Shown piece after piece: positions 45,790-55,334 of a DNA stretch of 64,000 bases (positions are counted from its first letter, which is position 1; each line of letters begins with the position of its first letter). The position numbers and the translations under genes were made by a program. The stretch covers positions 1-64,000 of the forward strand of contig CABJAP010000004.1 in the NCBI GenBank assembly GCA_902363595.1. The letters run 5' to 3'. The notes under the pieces are model-generated. The model was not told the DNA's origin and made no database searches. It saw nothing but the letters and a program-made list of their open reading frames with translations. Source of the DNA: Clostridia bacterium. Its GTDB lineage: Bacteria > Bacillota > Clostridia > Peptostreptococcales > Anaerovoracaceae.

Positions 45790-47454
45790 ATGGCAGACAT
45801 CGATAAAAAACAGGCCGCGGCGCCGGACAGCGCATCGAATTTTATCCATAACATCATTGATAAGGATTTGGAAAACCAGAAATACGAAGACCGGGTACAT
45901 ACCCGTTTCCCCCCGGAACCCAACGGGTATCTTCATATTGGACACGCAAAATCCATTTGTCTTAATTTTTCCACCGCGGAGAAATATAACGGTAAATGTA
46001 ATTTGCGGTATGATGATACCAATCCGGTTAAGGAAGACCTGGAGTATGTGGACGCCATTGAGGAAGATGTTAAATGGCTTGGCTTTCAGTGGGACGAGCG
46101 CCTCTGGGCATCTGATTACTTTGATAAAATGTACGAGTTCGCCATCCGTTTAATTAAAAAGGGGAAGGCATTTGTCTGTGATTTGAATGCGGATCAGATT
46201 CGAGAATATCGGGGAACGCTGAAAGAGCCGGGCAAAGAGAGTCCATACAGAAATAGAAGCGTAGAAGAAAATCTCAGGCTCTTTAAAGAGATGAAGGAAG
46301 GCAAATACGCGGATGGAGAAAAGGTTCTGCGGGCGAAAATCGATATGGCATCGCCCAACATCAATATGCGGGATCCGGTTATTTATCGGATTTCTCATAC
46401 AGAGCATCATAATACAGGGGGCAAATACTGCATCTATCCCATGTACGACTACGCTCATCCCATAGAGGATGCCATCGAGGGAATCACCCACTCCATCTGC
46501 ACGCTGGAGTTTGAGGACCATAGACCACTGTACGACTGGGTGCTCCAGGAGCTGGAATGGCAGACTCCTCCCCAGCAGATTGAGTTTGCTCGCTTAAATC
46601 TGACCAATACCGTCATGAGTAAACGTCACTTAAAGGCGCTGGTGGACAATGGCGTAGTCGACGGCTGGGACGATCCCAGAATGCCGACGATCGCAGGACT
46701 TAGAAGAAGAGGCTATACGCCGGAAGCGATCCGCGATTTCTGTGAACGGATTGGAGTTTCTAAGGCCAACAGCACGGTGGATGTGGCGCTGCTGGAACAC
46801 TGCGTCCGTGAGGATTTGAAGGCAAAGGTGGAAAGCCGCAATGTGGTGGAGGATCCTATAAAGATTGTGATTACCAATTATCCTGAGGATCAGACCGAGG
46901 AGATGGAGATTGAAAACAACCGGGAAGTTCCGGAAATGAGCAGCCGCAAAGTGCCATTCAGCAGGGAGCTGTATGTGGATGGATCCGATTTCATGGAAGA
47001 GCCGGTGAAAAAATATTTCCGCCTGTTCCCTGGCAATGAAGTGCGCTTTAAAGGGGCCTATTTTATCACTTGCAACGATGTGATCAAAAACGAGGATGGG
47101 ACGATTAAGGAACTGCACTGTACCTACGATCCGGCCACCAAGAGCGGCAGCGGTTTTGAAGGCCGCAAGGTGAAAGGAACGATCCATTGGGTTGACGCAC
47201 GTACTGCGGTCAAGGTAAAGATTCGCAATTACGATTATCTGATGGTGGAAAATGAAGAGGGCGAAACTGTGCTCAATCCCGATTCTCTGACCGAGACTTG
47301 GGGGTATGCCGAACCGGCGTTGAGACAAGCCCAGCCGGGAGAGCGGTTTCAATTCTTCAGGCATGGGTACTATATTGCCGACGCTGGGCTGACGACGGAG
47401 ACGGAAAAGGTATTTAACAAAATCGTGGGACTAAAAAGTTCCTGGAAAAAATAA
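45790..47454 (+). CDS. glnS: Glutaminyl-tRNA synthetase
   Basis: Charges tRNA-Gln directly with glutamine. 554 residues. The class I HIGH motif is at about 49-52 in [12 protein letters not shown], the KMSKS-like loop is VMSKR in [13 protein letters not shown], and the GlnRS-specific RFPPEPNG and the C-terminal anticodon-binding beta barrels are present. Most Firmicutes lack GlnRS and use GluRS plus GatCAB, so this gene is a notable trait. The start follows TAGGAGGAACGAGGA. It is 10 bp from the malic enzyme gene and likely co-transcribed. Confidence 0.95.
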   Translation: MADIDKKQAAAPDSASNFIHNIIDKDLENQKYEDRVHTRFPPEPNGYLHIGHAKSICLNFSTAEKYNGKCNLRYDDTNPVKEDLEYVDAIEEDVKWLGFQWDERLWASDYFDKMYEFAIRLIKKGKAFVCDLNADQIREYRGTLKEPGKESPYRNRSVEENLRLFKEMKEGKYADGEKVLRAKIDMASPNINMRDPVIYRISHTEHHNTGGKYCIYPMYDYAHPIEDAIEGITHSICTLEFEDHRPLYDWVLQELEWQTPPQQIEFARLNLTNTVMSKRHLKALVDNGVVDGWDDPRMPTIAGLRRRGYTPEAIRDFCERIGVSKANSTVDVALLEHCVREDLKAKVESRNVVEDPIKIVITNYPEDQTEEMEIENNREVPEMSSRKVPFSRELYVDGSDFMEEPVKKYFRLFPGNEVRFKGAYFITCNDVIKNEDGTIKELHCTYDPATKSGSGFEGRKVKGTIHWVDARTAVKVKIRNYDYLMVENEEGETVLNPDSLTETWGYAEPALRQAQPGERFQFFRHGYYIADAGLTTETEKVFNKIVGLKSSWKK

Positions 47455-47464
47455 AGGAGTAAAC

Positions 47465-48619
47465 ATGGATTACTATAAAGAATCCCTGAAAATGCACGAA
47501 GAGTACAGAGGCAAGATGGAGGTGGCCAGCAAAGTACCGGTAAAAAATAAGGACGACTTATCCACCGCCTATACGCCGGGGGTCGCTGAGCCGTGCCGCA
47601 AGATTAACGAAAATCCGGAAGATGTATATAAGTATACCAATAAGAGCAACACCGTAGCGGTGATCAGTGATGGTTCGGCCGTTCTGGGACTGGGTAATAT
47701 CGGCGGCCTGGCTTCCATTCCGGTCATGGACGGAAAATCCCTGTTGTTTAAAGAATTCGCAGGGATCGATGCGATCCCTATCTGCCTGGAAACACAGGAT
47801 GTGGAAGAAATCGTCATGATCGCTAAGAATATTGCGCCTACGCTGGGGGGTATTAACCTGGAAGATATAGCAGCGCCCCGCTGTTTTGAAATCGAAAGAA
47901 AACTCCAGGAACAGGTGGATATTCCGGTTTTCCACGATGATCAGCATGGTACGGCGGTTGTGGTAACTGCTGCCATATTCAATTCGCTGAAGATTGTCGG
48001 AAAAAAGATGGAGGATTTGAAGGTTGTCATCAGCGGTGCGGGAGCGGCGGGAGCGGCGATTGCCAAGATGCTGCTTTCGGTGGGCGCTGGGGATGTGATT
48101 GTTTGCGACCGCATCGGACCTTTGGCGAAAAACGATGATCGTTTGACTCCGGCCAAAGAGGAAATTGCCCGCATTACCAACCATAATTTGGTCAACGGGA
48201 CTTTGGCCGATGCCCTTGAAGGTGCCGATGTGTTTATCGGAGTTTCCGCACCCCGGATCGTGACGGAGGAGATGGTGGCCTCGATGGCGGATGATGCCAT
48301 TGTGCTGCCCATGTCCAATCCGGAGCCGGAGATCATGCCCGACCTGGCGAAAAAAGCGGGCGCACGGGTAGTGGGCACCGGACGTTCTGATTTTCCCAAT
48401 CAGATCAATAATGTGCTGGCTTTTCCGGGAATCTTCAAAGGCGCTCTGGCTGCAAGGGCCAAGCGGATTACGGAAGATATGAAGATCGCGGCGGCTCGTG
48501 CATTGGCGGATATTATCAATGAAGAGGAGCTGTGCGAAGAATACATAATTCCAAGTGCATTCCATCCAGGGGTTGCTGATGCCATTGCAGAGGCAGTAGC
48601 CGCAGCATGGAAGGAATAG
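47465..48619 (+). CDS. NAD(P)-dependent malic enzyme
   Basis: Oxidatively decarboxylates malate to pyruvate. 384 residues, the short bacterial form without a phosphotransacetylase domain. YTPGVAEPCR contains the conserved tyrosine; SDGSAVLGLGNIGG, FHDDQHGTAVV and the dinucleotide fold VISGAGAAGAAIAKM follow; the metal-binding acids are in NLEDIAAPRCFEIE and FHDDQHG. The cofactor preference cannot be decided by eye. The start follows AAATAAAGGAGTAAAC. A terminator follows. Confidence 0.95.
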   Translation: MDYYKESLKMHEEYRGKMEVASKVPVKNKDDLSTAYTPGVAEPCRKINENPEDVYKYTNKSNTVAVISDGSAVLGLGNIGGLASIPVMDGKSLLFKEFAGIDAIPICLETQDVEEIVMIAKNIAPTLGGINLEDIAAPRCFEIERKLQEQVDIPVFHDDQHGTAVVVTAAIFNSLKIVGKKMEDLKVVISGAGAAGAAIAKMLLSVGAGDVIVCDRIGPLAKNDDRLTPAKEEIARITNHNLVNGTLADALEGADVFIGVSAPRIVTEEMVASMADDAIVLPMSNPEPEIMPDLAKKAGARVVGTGRSDFPNQINNVLAFPGIFKGALAARAKRITEDMKIAAARALADIINEEELCEEYIIPSAFHPGVADAIAEAVAAAWKE

Positions 48620-48714
48620 AATACGATATTCTCCATTGAGTGCGGCGTTGCCCCAAGGTTGAATATCGTGAAATTTTTTCGTCGTGGCGAAAAAAATATA
48701 AGATGTGAAATGTG

Positions 48715-48742
48715 CAGCAGCCGTGAGGCTGCTGTTTTTTTT
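48715..48742 (+). terminator. Terminator after the malic enzyme gene
   Basis: CAGCAGCC (48715-48722) pairs with GGCTGCTG (48727-48734), followed by eight T. Another hairpin, ATTTTTTCG/CGAAAAAAT, lies just before it (about 48672-48697). Confidence 0.9.
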
Positions 48743-48812
48743 GCGGAGGTGTTTGGGCCTGGGCTGAGGCATGCAGCCCAGGGAAATATTGGGAAAGGGT
48801 TCGGATATGGCC

Positions 48813-48971
48813 GGGAAAAAAGTTTGATATTTTGCTGGAATTTACGCAGCTTTCAACGGTTTGCGGCTATGGAAAGCAGCGGAGGCAGGCCGAATTCCTG
48901 TCCGAAGCCAGATCGAGGGCCGCAACCCCATTGGAATGCGTAAAAAACGAAATTTATTTTGAAAGTTTTCC
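48813..48971. repeat. Dispersed palindromic element, copy B
   Basis: 159 bp from GGGAAAAAAGTTTGAT to GAAAGTTTTCC. The inner arms TTTACGCA...GGTTTGCGGC and GGGCCGCAA...TGCGTAAA can pair. It is very close to copies C and D. A short open frame across it is not a gene. Confidence 0.85.
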
Positions 48972-49047
48972 GCTTAATGTAGATTTCCTGCTGAGACGAG
49001 GCGAGCCTGGTGTGGCCCCATGTCCGGGACAGGGGCTGGTACATAAC

Positions 49048-49206
49048 TTGAAAAAAAGATTAATATTTCGCTGAAATTTACGCAAGTTTCAACGGTTTGC
49101 GGCTGTGGAAATCGGCGGGACAGGCAAAATCCCTGCTCGAAGCCGGATCAAGGGTCGCAACTCTATTGGAATGCGTAAAAAGCGAAATTTATTTTATAAG
49201 TTTTCC
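49048..49206. repeat. Dispersed palindromic element, copy C
   Basis: 159 bp, same layout as copy B and in the same orientation, 76 bp further on. It ends 67 bp before the PD-(D/E)XK-like gene. The start (TTGAAAAAAAGATTAAT) differs a little from copies B and D. Confidence 0.85.
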
Positions 49207-49273
49207 GTAAGGGCTTGCAATATATGTAATATTTATATAAAATGGAATAAAATTACATATTCGAGGTGCAACT

Positions 49274-50077
49274 ATGTATAAACAAAAACAGCTTTTGGCG
49301 CAAATTAAAGAAGAAGTGGGTAGATATGAGGCTTTAATTCATGATCTGGAATTTCGAAAAGCACAGCTGCCTGACGGAAGCCTGATTTATAAACGGGGCA
49401 GCTATTATCGCGCTGTGAAATTCAAGGGAAAAAACAGGCAGATTCTCATTCCGGAAAATTTATCAGAAGCGCAACGCTTAATTGACGAGTTGAAAGAGCG
49501 GCGTTACACGAAGAAAGCCCTGCCAGTTTTAAAACGAAATTTAAAACTTCTTCAGCAAGTCATCGAGAGGATGGAACTTTACGATGCGGCCAAAATAGAA
49601 GATTCGTTACCATCATACTATAAAGGGCTGAACCATACAGCCTTTCTTTTAAAAGGAGACATTTACCCTGAGCAATGGTCCTCTATACCCTATGACCGCA
49701 ACTTGTCTCATCCGGATGATTTGCTCTATCAATCGGAGGGCGGGCAGCTTACCCGTTCAAAGGCAGAAGCAGAGATCGCCACGATTCTGGAGCAAAAAGG
49801 AATCTTTTTTCGCTATGAGCCAAAGCTGCAGCTGGGTTGGCACTGTTATTATCCGGATTTTTGCGCGGCCCATCCGGTTCACCGAAAACAAATCTATTGG
49901 GAACACTTTGGAAAAATGGACGACCCAGCGTATGCGGCAAATACAATGGATAAGCTGCGGGTGTATTCAGAACACGGATATCGATTGGGCGACAACCTGA
50001 TCGCGACTTGGGAAACAAAAACGGCGCCCCTTACCTTTCAGCATATAAAGGAGCGGGTAGACGTATATCTGTCCTGA
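49274..50077 (+). CDS. Uncharacterised protein with PD-(D/E)XK-like core
   Basis: 267 residues. The first 110 are mostly helical and charged, with a small strand region GSLIYKRGSYYRAVKFKGK. The second half resembles a restriction-endonuclease fold: Glu167 in RSKAEAEIA, RYEPKLQLG, Tyr-Pro-Asp-Phe at 193-196 and YWEHFGKMDDPAY at 208-220, which could supply the D, E and X-K equivalents (the K position is replaced by E-H). I recall similar unnamed proteins in several copies in gut Clostridia; no function is known to me. It lies between palindromic element copies C and D and has GAGGTGCAACT as a start site. Confidence 0.75.
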   Translation: MYKQKQLLAQIKEEVGRYEALIHDLEFRKAQLPDGSLIYKRGSYYRAVKFKGKNRQILIPENLSEAQRLIDELKERRYTKKALPVLKRNLKLLQQVIERMELYDAAKIEDSLPSYYKGLNHTAFLLKGDIYPEQWSSIPYDRNLSHPDDLLYQSEGGQLTRSKAEAEIATILEQKGIFFRYEPKLQLGWHCYYPDFCAAHPVHRKQIYWEHFGKMDDPAYAANTMDKLRVYSEHGYRLGDNLIATWETKTAPLTFQHIKERVDVYLS

Positions 50078-50085
50078 GCATAGTT

Positions 50086-50246
50086 GGGAAAAAAGTTTGA
50101 TATTTTGCTGGAATTTACGCAGCTTTCAACGGTTTGCGGCTGTGGGAAACGGCGGGGGGGCAGGCCGGATCCCTGTTTGAAGCCGGATCGAGGGCCGCAA
50201 AGCCATTGGAATGCGTAAAAAGCAAAATTTAATTAGAAAGTTTTCC
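50086..50246. repeat. Dispersed palindromic element, copy D
   Basis: 161 bp from GGGAAAAAAGTTTGAT to AGAAAGTTTTCC, 8 bp after the stop of the PD-(D/E)XK-like gene. It is the closest relative of copy B, with long identical runs at the 5' end. After it comes a hairpin GAGGGAGC/GCTCCCTC (about 50268-50291). Confidence 0.85.
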
Positions 50247-50353
50247 GCTTTTTACAGATTTTGCGCTGAGGGAGCCGCACCGCTCCCTCAGCCAGCCCGG
50301 CCCTAAACAAACCCACCCAAACCCCCACACCTGGAATAAAACCCAGATTTTTC

Positions 50354-50382
50354 TTGACACAAGCAAAGCCGATTGGTACAAT
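50354..50382 (+). promoter_or_regulatory. Promoter of the ABC transporter operon
   Basis: A perfect TTGACA (50354-50359), 17 bp spacer and TACAAT (50377-50382). Transcription would start near 50389 and give a leader of about 107 bases. Confidence 0.88.
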
Positions 50383-50388
50383 AACAAA

Positions 50389-50473
50389 GGATTAAACACA
50401 AGAAGTGTTGCGAAATTTAACCACGAAGGTTAGCGCCTGATCAATGCAGGCCCTACTTTTCGTGGATTTTTTA
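50389..50473 (+). promoter_or_regulatory. Attenuator-like leader of the ABC transporter operon
   Basis: CCACGAA (50421-50427) pairs with TTCGTGG (50459-50465), with GCCTG/CAGGC inside (50435-50439, 50447-50451), followed by six T: an intrinsic terminator between promoter and first gene. An alternative fold, AACC (50419-50422) with GGTT (50428-50431) inside GCG (50410-50412)/CGC (50434-50436), would block it. I do not recognise a known riboswitch class. Confidence 0.65.
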
Positions 50474-50495
50474 TTACATAGGAAAGGGCAACCAC

Positions 50496-51476
50496 ATGAA
50501 AAACCAAACAGCCATCTACATCTTGAAAAAAATCGGTCAGCTGGCGCTGACCATCCTTGTGCTGTCCATTTTGGTATTTCTAGTATCACGCTTGGCCCCG
50601 GGCGATCCGCTGCGGGCTTATTATGGAGAAAGCGTGGAAAAAATGTCCGTCCAGCAGCTGGATCACGCCAGAGAGAGGCTGGGACTGAACGACTCCTTAC
50701 CGGTCCAGTATATCCGCTGGGCTGCAGATGCGCTGCACGGAGACTTTGGGATTTCCTATATTTATAAACAGCCGGCGGCACAGGTTGTGGCAGATGTCTA
50801 CCAAAATACACTGCTGCTTGCGGGAGTTTCCTTTCTCCTGATTTTCGTATTGGGACTGCTGCTGGCCATCTTTTGCGTGCGCCATGAGGGACGTGCCGTG
50901 GACCGGATGATCTGCAAGATCGGAGTTGCGGCCAACAGCATCCCCGAATTCTTTGTAGCGCTGATTTTAATCCTGCTTTTTTCAGTTACACTGGGAATTC
51001 TCCCCCAGAGCGGTGCCCATGCTCTTGGGGGAGGAGAGACCCTGCGCCATTTGGTGCTGCCGGTCAGTGCGATTGTCATATCCCATCTCTGGTATTGCGC
51101 CTATTTGATGCGGAATAAATTATCCGACGAAGTTCGGAAAGAATATATTTTGTTGTGTAAGGTGAAGGGGTTGACCCAAAATCAGATCATTTACCGCCAT
51201 TGTCTGCGGAATATTATGCCTGCGGTCGTCAGCATTATGGCTATTTTTCTGCCCCATCTGCTGGGCGGCGCTTACGTGGTGGAGATGGTCTTTTCCTACC
51301 CCGGACTGGGAGAGCTGGGAGTGGAAAGCGCCCAGTACCACGACTACAACATGCTGATGCTGATCAGCCTGATCACCGGGGCGGCTGTAGTCCTGGCCAA
51401 TATGATTGCCCAGGTGATCAACGAAAAGCTGGATCCGCGGATCAAATACGAAGAAATCAGGGAGGGCCAGTCATGA
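50496..51476 (+). CDS. ABC transporter permease, peptide/nickel type (DppB-like)
   Basis: 326 residues, six membrane helices. FLVSRLAPGDPLRAYYG at the N-terminus is typical of DppB/NikB/OppB. The EAA-type loop is seen around KVKGLTQNQIIYRHCLRN, and VVEMVFSYPGLGELG near the C-terminus is a family signature. It forms a heterodimer with the DppC-like protein. The start follows ATAGGAAAGGGCAA. It overlaps the next gene by 4 bp. The substrate (peptides, nickel chelates or others) is not evident. Confidence 0.93.
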   Translation: MKNQTAIYILKKIGQLALTILVLSILVFLVSRLAPGDPLRAYYGESVEKMSVQQLDHARERLGLNDSLPVQYIRWAADALHGDFGISYIYKQPAAQVVADVYQNTLLLAGVSFLLIFVLGLLLAIFCVRHEGRAVDRMICKIGVAANSIPEFFVALILILLFSVTLGILPQSGAHALGGGETLRHLVLPVSAIVISHLWYCAYLMRNKLSDEVRKEYILLCKVKGLTQNQIIYRHCLRNIMPAVVSIMAIFLPHLLGGAYVVEMVFSYPGLGELGVESAQYHDYNMLMLISLITGAAVVLANMIAQVINEKLDPRIKYEEIREGQS

Positions 51477-52285
51477 ACAGAAAACTCCCTTACATCTCAA
51501 TCACGATCCTGGCAGTCATTGCTGCAGGCTGTCTCCTGACGGGCTTGATGCCGGGACAGAACCCTTACTACATGAATACCGAAGCAATCAGCCAGGCACC
51601 ATCGGCCGCTCACCTTTTCGGAACCGATACACTGGGCCGGGATATTTTCGCCATTATCTGGAATGGAGGCAGACTGTCCCTGGCTATCGGTCTGCTGGCA
51701 ACCTTGCTGTCCACGGTTACCGCCATCATCTATGGCTGCGTTTCCGGGCTGGCAGGCCCCAGAATCGATGACCTGCTGATGCGCTTTACGGAAATCCTAA
51801 TGAGCATTCCCCAGATTCTGCTGGTGATCTTTCTGCAGGCCATTTGGGGAGAACCGACGGTCCTATCCATTGGCATTGTGCTGGGCGCCACCGGGTGGAT
51901 GGCCGTGGCCAAGATGGTTCGCAGCGAGGTACGCCAGATGCGGGATGCGGAATATGTGCTGGCCGCCAGATCCATGGGCGCCGGATTTTTTTATATCCTT
52001 TGGCACCATTTGATGCCCAACTTCATGTCTGCCATCATGTTCATGGTCGTGACCAACCTGGGCAGCGCCATTGCTGCCGAAGCAACCCTCAGTTTTCTGG
52101 GCCTGGGCCTTCCGACCAGCGTGATTTCCTGGGGAAGCCTGATGTCCCTGTCTCAAAAGGCCATGTTGACCGGTGCCTGGTGGCTGCTGATCATTCCGGG
52201 TGTATTTTTAGTGATCACCCTTATCTGTATTACGGAAATCGGAGAATACCTGCGGACAACGGGCAGAAGAGACCGGCTGATTTAA
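51473..52285 (+). CDS. ABC transporter permease, peptide/nickel type (DppC-like)
   Basis: 270 residues from ATG 51473, overlapping the dppB-like stop; GGGAGGGCC precedes it. HLFGTDTLGRDIFAIIWNG is the DppC/NikC signature, ARSMGAGFFYILWHHLMPN the EAA loop and EATLSFLGLGLPTSVISWG a conserved segment near the C-terminus. There are six membrane helices. It is 71 bp from the binding-protein gene. Confidence 0.93.
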   Translation: MNRKLPYISITILAVIAAGCLLTGLMPGQNPYYMNTEAISQAPSAAHLFGTDTLGRDIFAIIWNGGRLSLAIGLLATLLSTVTAIIYGCVSGLAGPRIDDLLMRFTEILMSIPQILLVIFLQAIWGEPTVLSIGIVLGATGWMAVAKMVRSEVRQMRDAEYVLAARSMGAGFFYILWHHLMPNFMSAIMFMVVTNLGSAIAAEATLSFLGLGLPTSVISWGSLMSLSQKAMLTGAWWLLIIPGVFLVITLICITEIGEYLRTTGRRDRLI

Positions 52286-52356
52286 CCTGCAGGAAGCAGG
52301 TCTTGAAATAGAAAGAGTAGAGGCAAGTTACTTTTGAAAGCGAAGGAGAAAGAAGA

Positions 52357-53898
52357 ATGAAAAAGAAAGTATGTTTACTTTTGGCGTTGATCCTGTCAGT
52401 CGGAATTCTGGCGGGATGCGGCGGCAGCGACGATGCAAAAAAAGAAGGCAAAACGCTGGTGTACGGCAGCAGTGACTACACAGCCATTAACCCGGCCCTG
52501 TACGAACACGGCGAGATCAACTCCCTGATTTTTCTGGGACTGACCACTCATAACGAAAAGGACGAAGTGGCGCCTGGGGCTGCGGAGAAATGGTCCTTTG
52601 ACGAAAAAACCAACACCTATACCTTTCAGCTGAGAGAAGGCCTCAAATTCCACGATGGAGAGCCTCTCACCGCTGAGGATGTCAAATTCACCATCGAAGC
52701 CATCATGAACCCGGATAACGGGTCGGAAAACGCTTCCAACTTTGAGGATGTCACCAAGGTGGAAGCCGCGGATGATTTGACGGTAAAGATCACCATGAAA
52801 GCGCCCAACGTGGCCATGCTCGACTACCTGACCATCGGCATCCTGCCCAAACACTTGCTGGAAGGAAAAGATCTGGCGACGGATGAATTCAACCAAAAGC
52901 CGGTCGGCGCTGGACCTTACAAACTGACGGGCTGGGATAAGGGCCAGGCCATCACGCTGGAAAAGAACGACGACTTTTACCTGGGAACGCCCAAGATCGA
53001 TAAAGTAATCTTCAAAATCGTCGAGGATTCAGATGCCAAGGCCCTCCAGCTTCAATCGGGAGAGCTGGATTTTGCCCAGATCACGCCAAAAGCCATGGAA
53101 GAATTCGAAGGAAAAAATGAGTTCAAAGTTTATACCATGAAAACAGCCGATTATCGGGGAATCATGTATAATTTCAATAATCCTTTGTTTAAGAACAACC
53201 ACGAGCTGCCCAAGGCCCTCAGCTATGCCATTGACCGGGATGCCATCATCAAGAGCGTGCTTTTGGGCCACGGGCAGGCAGCTTATTCGCCGCTGCAGAT
53301 GGGGCCTTACAACAACAAAGATGTTGAAAAATATGCTTATAACCCGGATAAAGCCAAAGAGCTGCTGGAGAAAGCGGGATGGAAAAAGGACGCTGACGGA
53401 ATTTATGCGAAAAAAGGACAGAAGCTGGAATTTACCATCAATTGCTCCCAGGGGGACCAAGTTCGCGTGGACATGGCCAACATCTGCGCGCAAAACCTCA
53501 ATGAAATCGGCGCCAAGGTGGATGTGAAAACGCCGGCGGAAACAGACTGGGCAGGCCAGGAGGCCTTCCTCATCGGCTGGGGAAGCCCCTTTGATCCGGA
53601 CGATCACACCTACAAAGTATTCGGAACGGATAAGGGCGCCAACTATAACGGATATTCCAACGCCAAGGTTGACAAGCTCCTGCAGCAGGCAAGAGAGAAG
53701 GAAGCCGTTGAAGACCGGCTGCCCCTGTACAAGGAATTTCAGACGGAGCTGGCAAAGGACCCGGCCTATACCTTCATCGCTTACATCGATGCCGTTTATG
53801 CCGGAAAGGTTGATATAACCGGAATTACAGCGGACACTGTTCTCGGCCACCACGGCGTGGGAATCTTCTGGAATATTTACGACTGGGATATGAAATAA
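52357..53898 (+). CDS. ABC transporter substrate-binding lipoprotein, peptide/nickel type
   Basis: 513 residues. The lipoprotein signal ends in LAGC (about residue 22). The SBP family 5 signature region reads GLKFHDGEPLTAEDVKFTIE. GPYKLTGWDKG, ALSYAIDRDAI and NGYSNAKVDKLLQQARE are also typical of DppA/NikA-like proteins. A ligand cannot be told by eye. The gene has a good GAAGGAGAAAGAAG site and its stop overlaps the ATPase gene by 1 bp. As in other such operons it is probably the most expressed component. Confidence 0.93.
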   Translation: MKKKVCLLLALILSVGILAGCGGSDDAKKEGKTLVYGSSDYTAINPALYEHGEINSLIFLGLTTHNEKDEVAPGAAEKWSFDEKTNTYTFQLREGLKFHDGEPLTAEDVKFTIEAIMNPDNGSENASNFEDVTKVEAADDLTVKITMKAPNVAMLDYLTIGILPKHLLEGKDLATDEFNQKPVGAGPYKLTGWDKGQAITLEKNDDFYLGTPKIDKVIFKIVEDSDAKALQLQSGELDFAQITPKAMEEFEGKNEFKVYTMKTADYRGIMYNFNNPLFKNNHELPKALSYAIDRDAIIKSVLLGHGQAAYSPLQMGPYNNKDVEKYAYNPDKAKELLEKAGWKKDADGIYAKKGQKLEFTINCSQGDQVRVDMANICAQNLNEIGAKVDVKTPAETDWAGQEAFLIGWGSPFDPDDHTYKVFGTDKGANYNGYSNAKVDKLLQQAREKEAVEDRLPLYKEFQTELAKDPAYTFIAYIDAVYAGKVDITGITADTVLGHHGVGIFWNIYDWDMK

Positions 53899-55334
53899 TG
53901 GACATACTCACCATCAACAACTTAATCGTAGCCTTTGAAACACCTCAGGGAGAGCTGACTGCGGTTAAGGGGGTATCGCTTTCTTTAGCCAAGGGGGAAA
54001 CCCTGGCACTGGTAGGAGAATCCGGCTGCGGCAAAACCGTTCTCTGCAAGAGCATGTTGAAGATTCTCTGCGAAAGGGGCCGCATCAAGGAAGGGGAGAT
54101 CCTGCTCTCGGGGCAGGATCTGGTCCCTTTGGAAGAAAAAGAAATGGTCCCCTGCAGGGGCCGTGATGTGGCCATGATTTTCCAGGATCCCATGAGCTCC
54201 CTCGATCCCACCATGCCAGTGGGCCGGCAGATCGCCGAAGCAGCCGCCGGGCGGACCGACGATCCCAAAGCACGGGCCCTGGAGCTGATGCGCCTGGTGG
54301 AAATCGATCATCCCCGGCAGCGCTATGAACAGATGCCCCATCATTTCTCCGGGGGCATGCGACAGAGAATTGCCATCGCCATTGCCCTGGCAGGCGATCC
54401 CCAAATTCTGCTGGCCGACGAACCTACCACTGCTCTGGATGAAGATACCCAGAAGCAGATTTTAAAGCTGCTGGCAAAGATCGATATTGCGACAATTTTT
54501 ATCACCCACGACTTGAGCCTGGTTGAGGATATTGCCGACCGGATAGCGATCATGAAAGACGGCAGAATCGTCGAGACCGGATCGGTGCGCCAGGTGTTCG
54601 ATGCGCCCGGCCATCCCTATACAAAAAAACTGTTAGGATATTTGGATTATGGAAAGGGACGGGGACACGATCACAAGCACAAACAGCAGCGCTTCGACAC
54701 GCCTTTGGTGGAAGTGCGCAACTTAAAAAAAAGTTTTTCCCTGGGCAGGCATTCGATTCATAATGCGCTGGAGGATTTTTCGCTGGATATTTATAAAGGA
54801 GAAATTTTGGGCTTAATCGGACCCTCCGGATGCGGAAAGTCCACTTTGGCCAGATGCCTGATGGGAATTTACCCGCCGACTTCGGGGCAAATCCGCTTCT
54901 TTAATGAGAAGAAAAGCAAGAATTGGAAGCAGATGATTTTTCAGGATTCGGATTCCGCTTTCAATTCCCGGATGACCATCCGCCAGATTATCGGCGAACC
55001 GCTGCGCATAGCGGAAAAACGAACGCCCGACCGGCAGCGGATCGCTGAGCTGATGGAACAGGTGGAGCTTGATCCTGCATTAATGGACCGGCGGCCTTAT
55101 GATGTTTCCGGGGGGCAAAGACAGCGCGCCGCCATCGCCCGGGCAATCAGCGTTGACCCGGAATTCATCATCGCCGATGAACCCATCTCATCGCTGGATA
55201 TTTCCACCCAGGCGCAGATCGTCCACCTCTTCCGGCGGCTTCAGGAAGAACGAAACCTGACTATTTTGTTGATCGCCCACGACCTGCCCATGGTAGGTCA
55301 TGTCAGCGACCGTATCGTGAAAATGGGGGAATGA
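53898..55334 (+). CDS. Fused duplicated ABC ATPase (DppD-DppF type)
   Basis: 478 residues with two ATPase domains. Domain 1: Walker A GESGCGKT (about 39-46), signature HFSGGMRQR, Walker B LLADEPTTALD. Domain 2: Walker A GPSGCGKS (about 304-311), signature DVSGGQRQR, Walker B IIADEPISSLD. Between them is a short linker with a histidine-rich run, GHDHKHKQQR (about 253-262). Usually the two ATPases of peptide/nickel importers are separate genes; fusion gives a fixed heterodimer. The His run may be chance or may bind metal. No ribosome binding site is visible apart from translational coupling. Confidence 0.93.
   Translation: MDILTINNLIVAFETPQGELTAVKGVSLSLAKGETLALVGESGCGKTVLCKSMLKILCERGRIKEGEILLSGQDLVPLEEKEMVPCRGRDVAMIFQDPMSSLDPTMPVGRQIAEAAAGRTDDPKARALELMRLVEIDHPRQRYEQMPHHFSGGMRQRIAIAIALAGDPQILLADEPTTALDEDTQKQILKLLAKIDIATIFITHDLSLVEDIADRIAIMKDGRIVETGSVRQVFDAPGHPYTKKLLGYLDYGKGRGHDHKHKQQRFDTPLVEVRNLKKSFSLGRHSIHNALEDFSLDIYKGEILGLIGPSGCGKSTLARCLMGIYPPTSGQIRFFNEKKSKNWKQMIFQDSDSAFNSRMTIRQIIGEPLRIAEKRTPDRQRIAELMEQVELDPALMDRRPYDVSGGQRQRAAIARAISVDPEFIIADEPISSLDISTQAQIVHLFRRLQEERNLTILLIAHDLPMVGHVSDRIVKMGE

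Noticed and set aside
48659..49074. Two short plus-strand open frames after the malic enzyme gene
   Set aside because: They lie across a terminator and palindromic repeat copies B and C and have no start sites.
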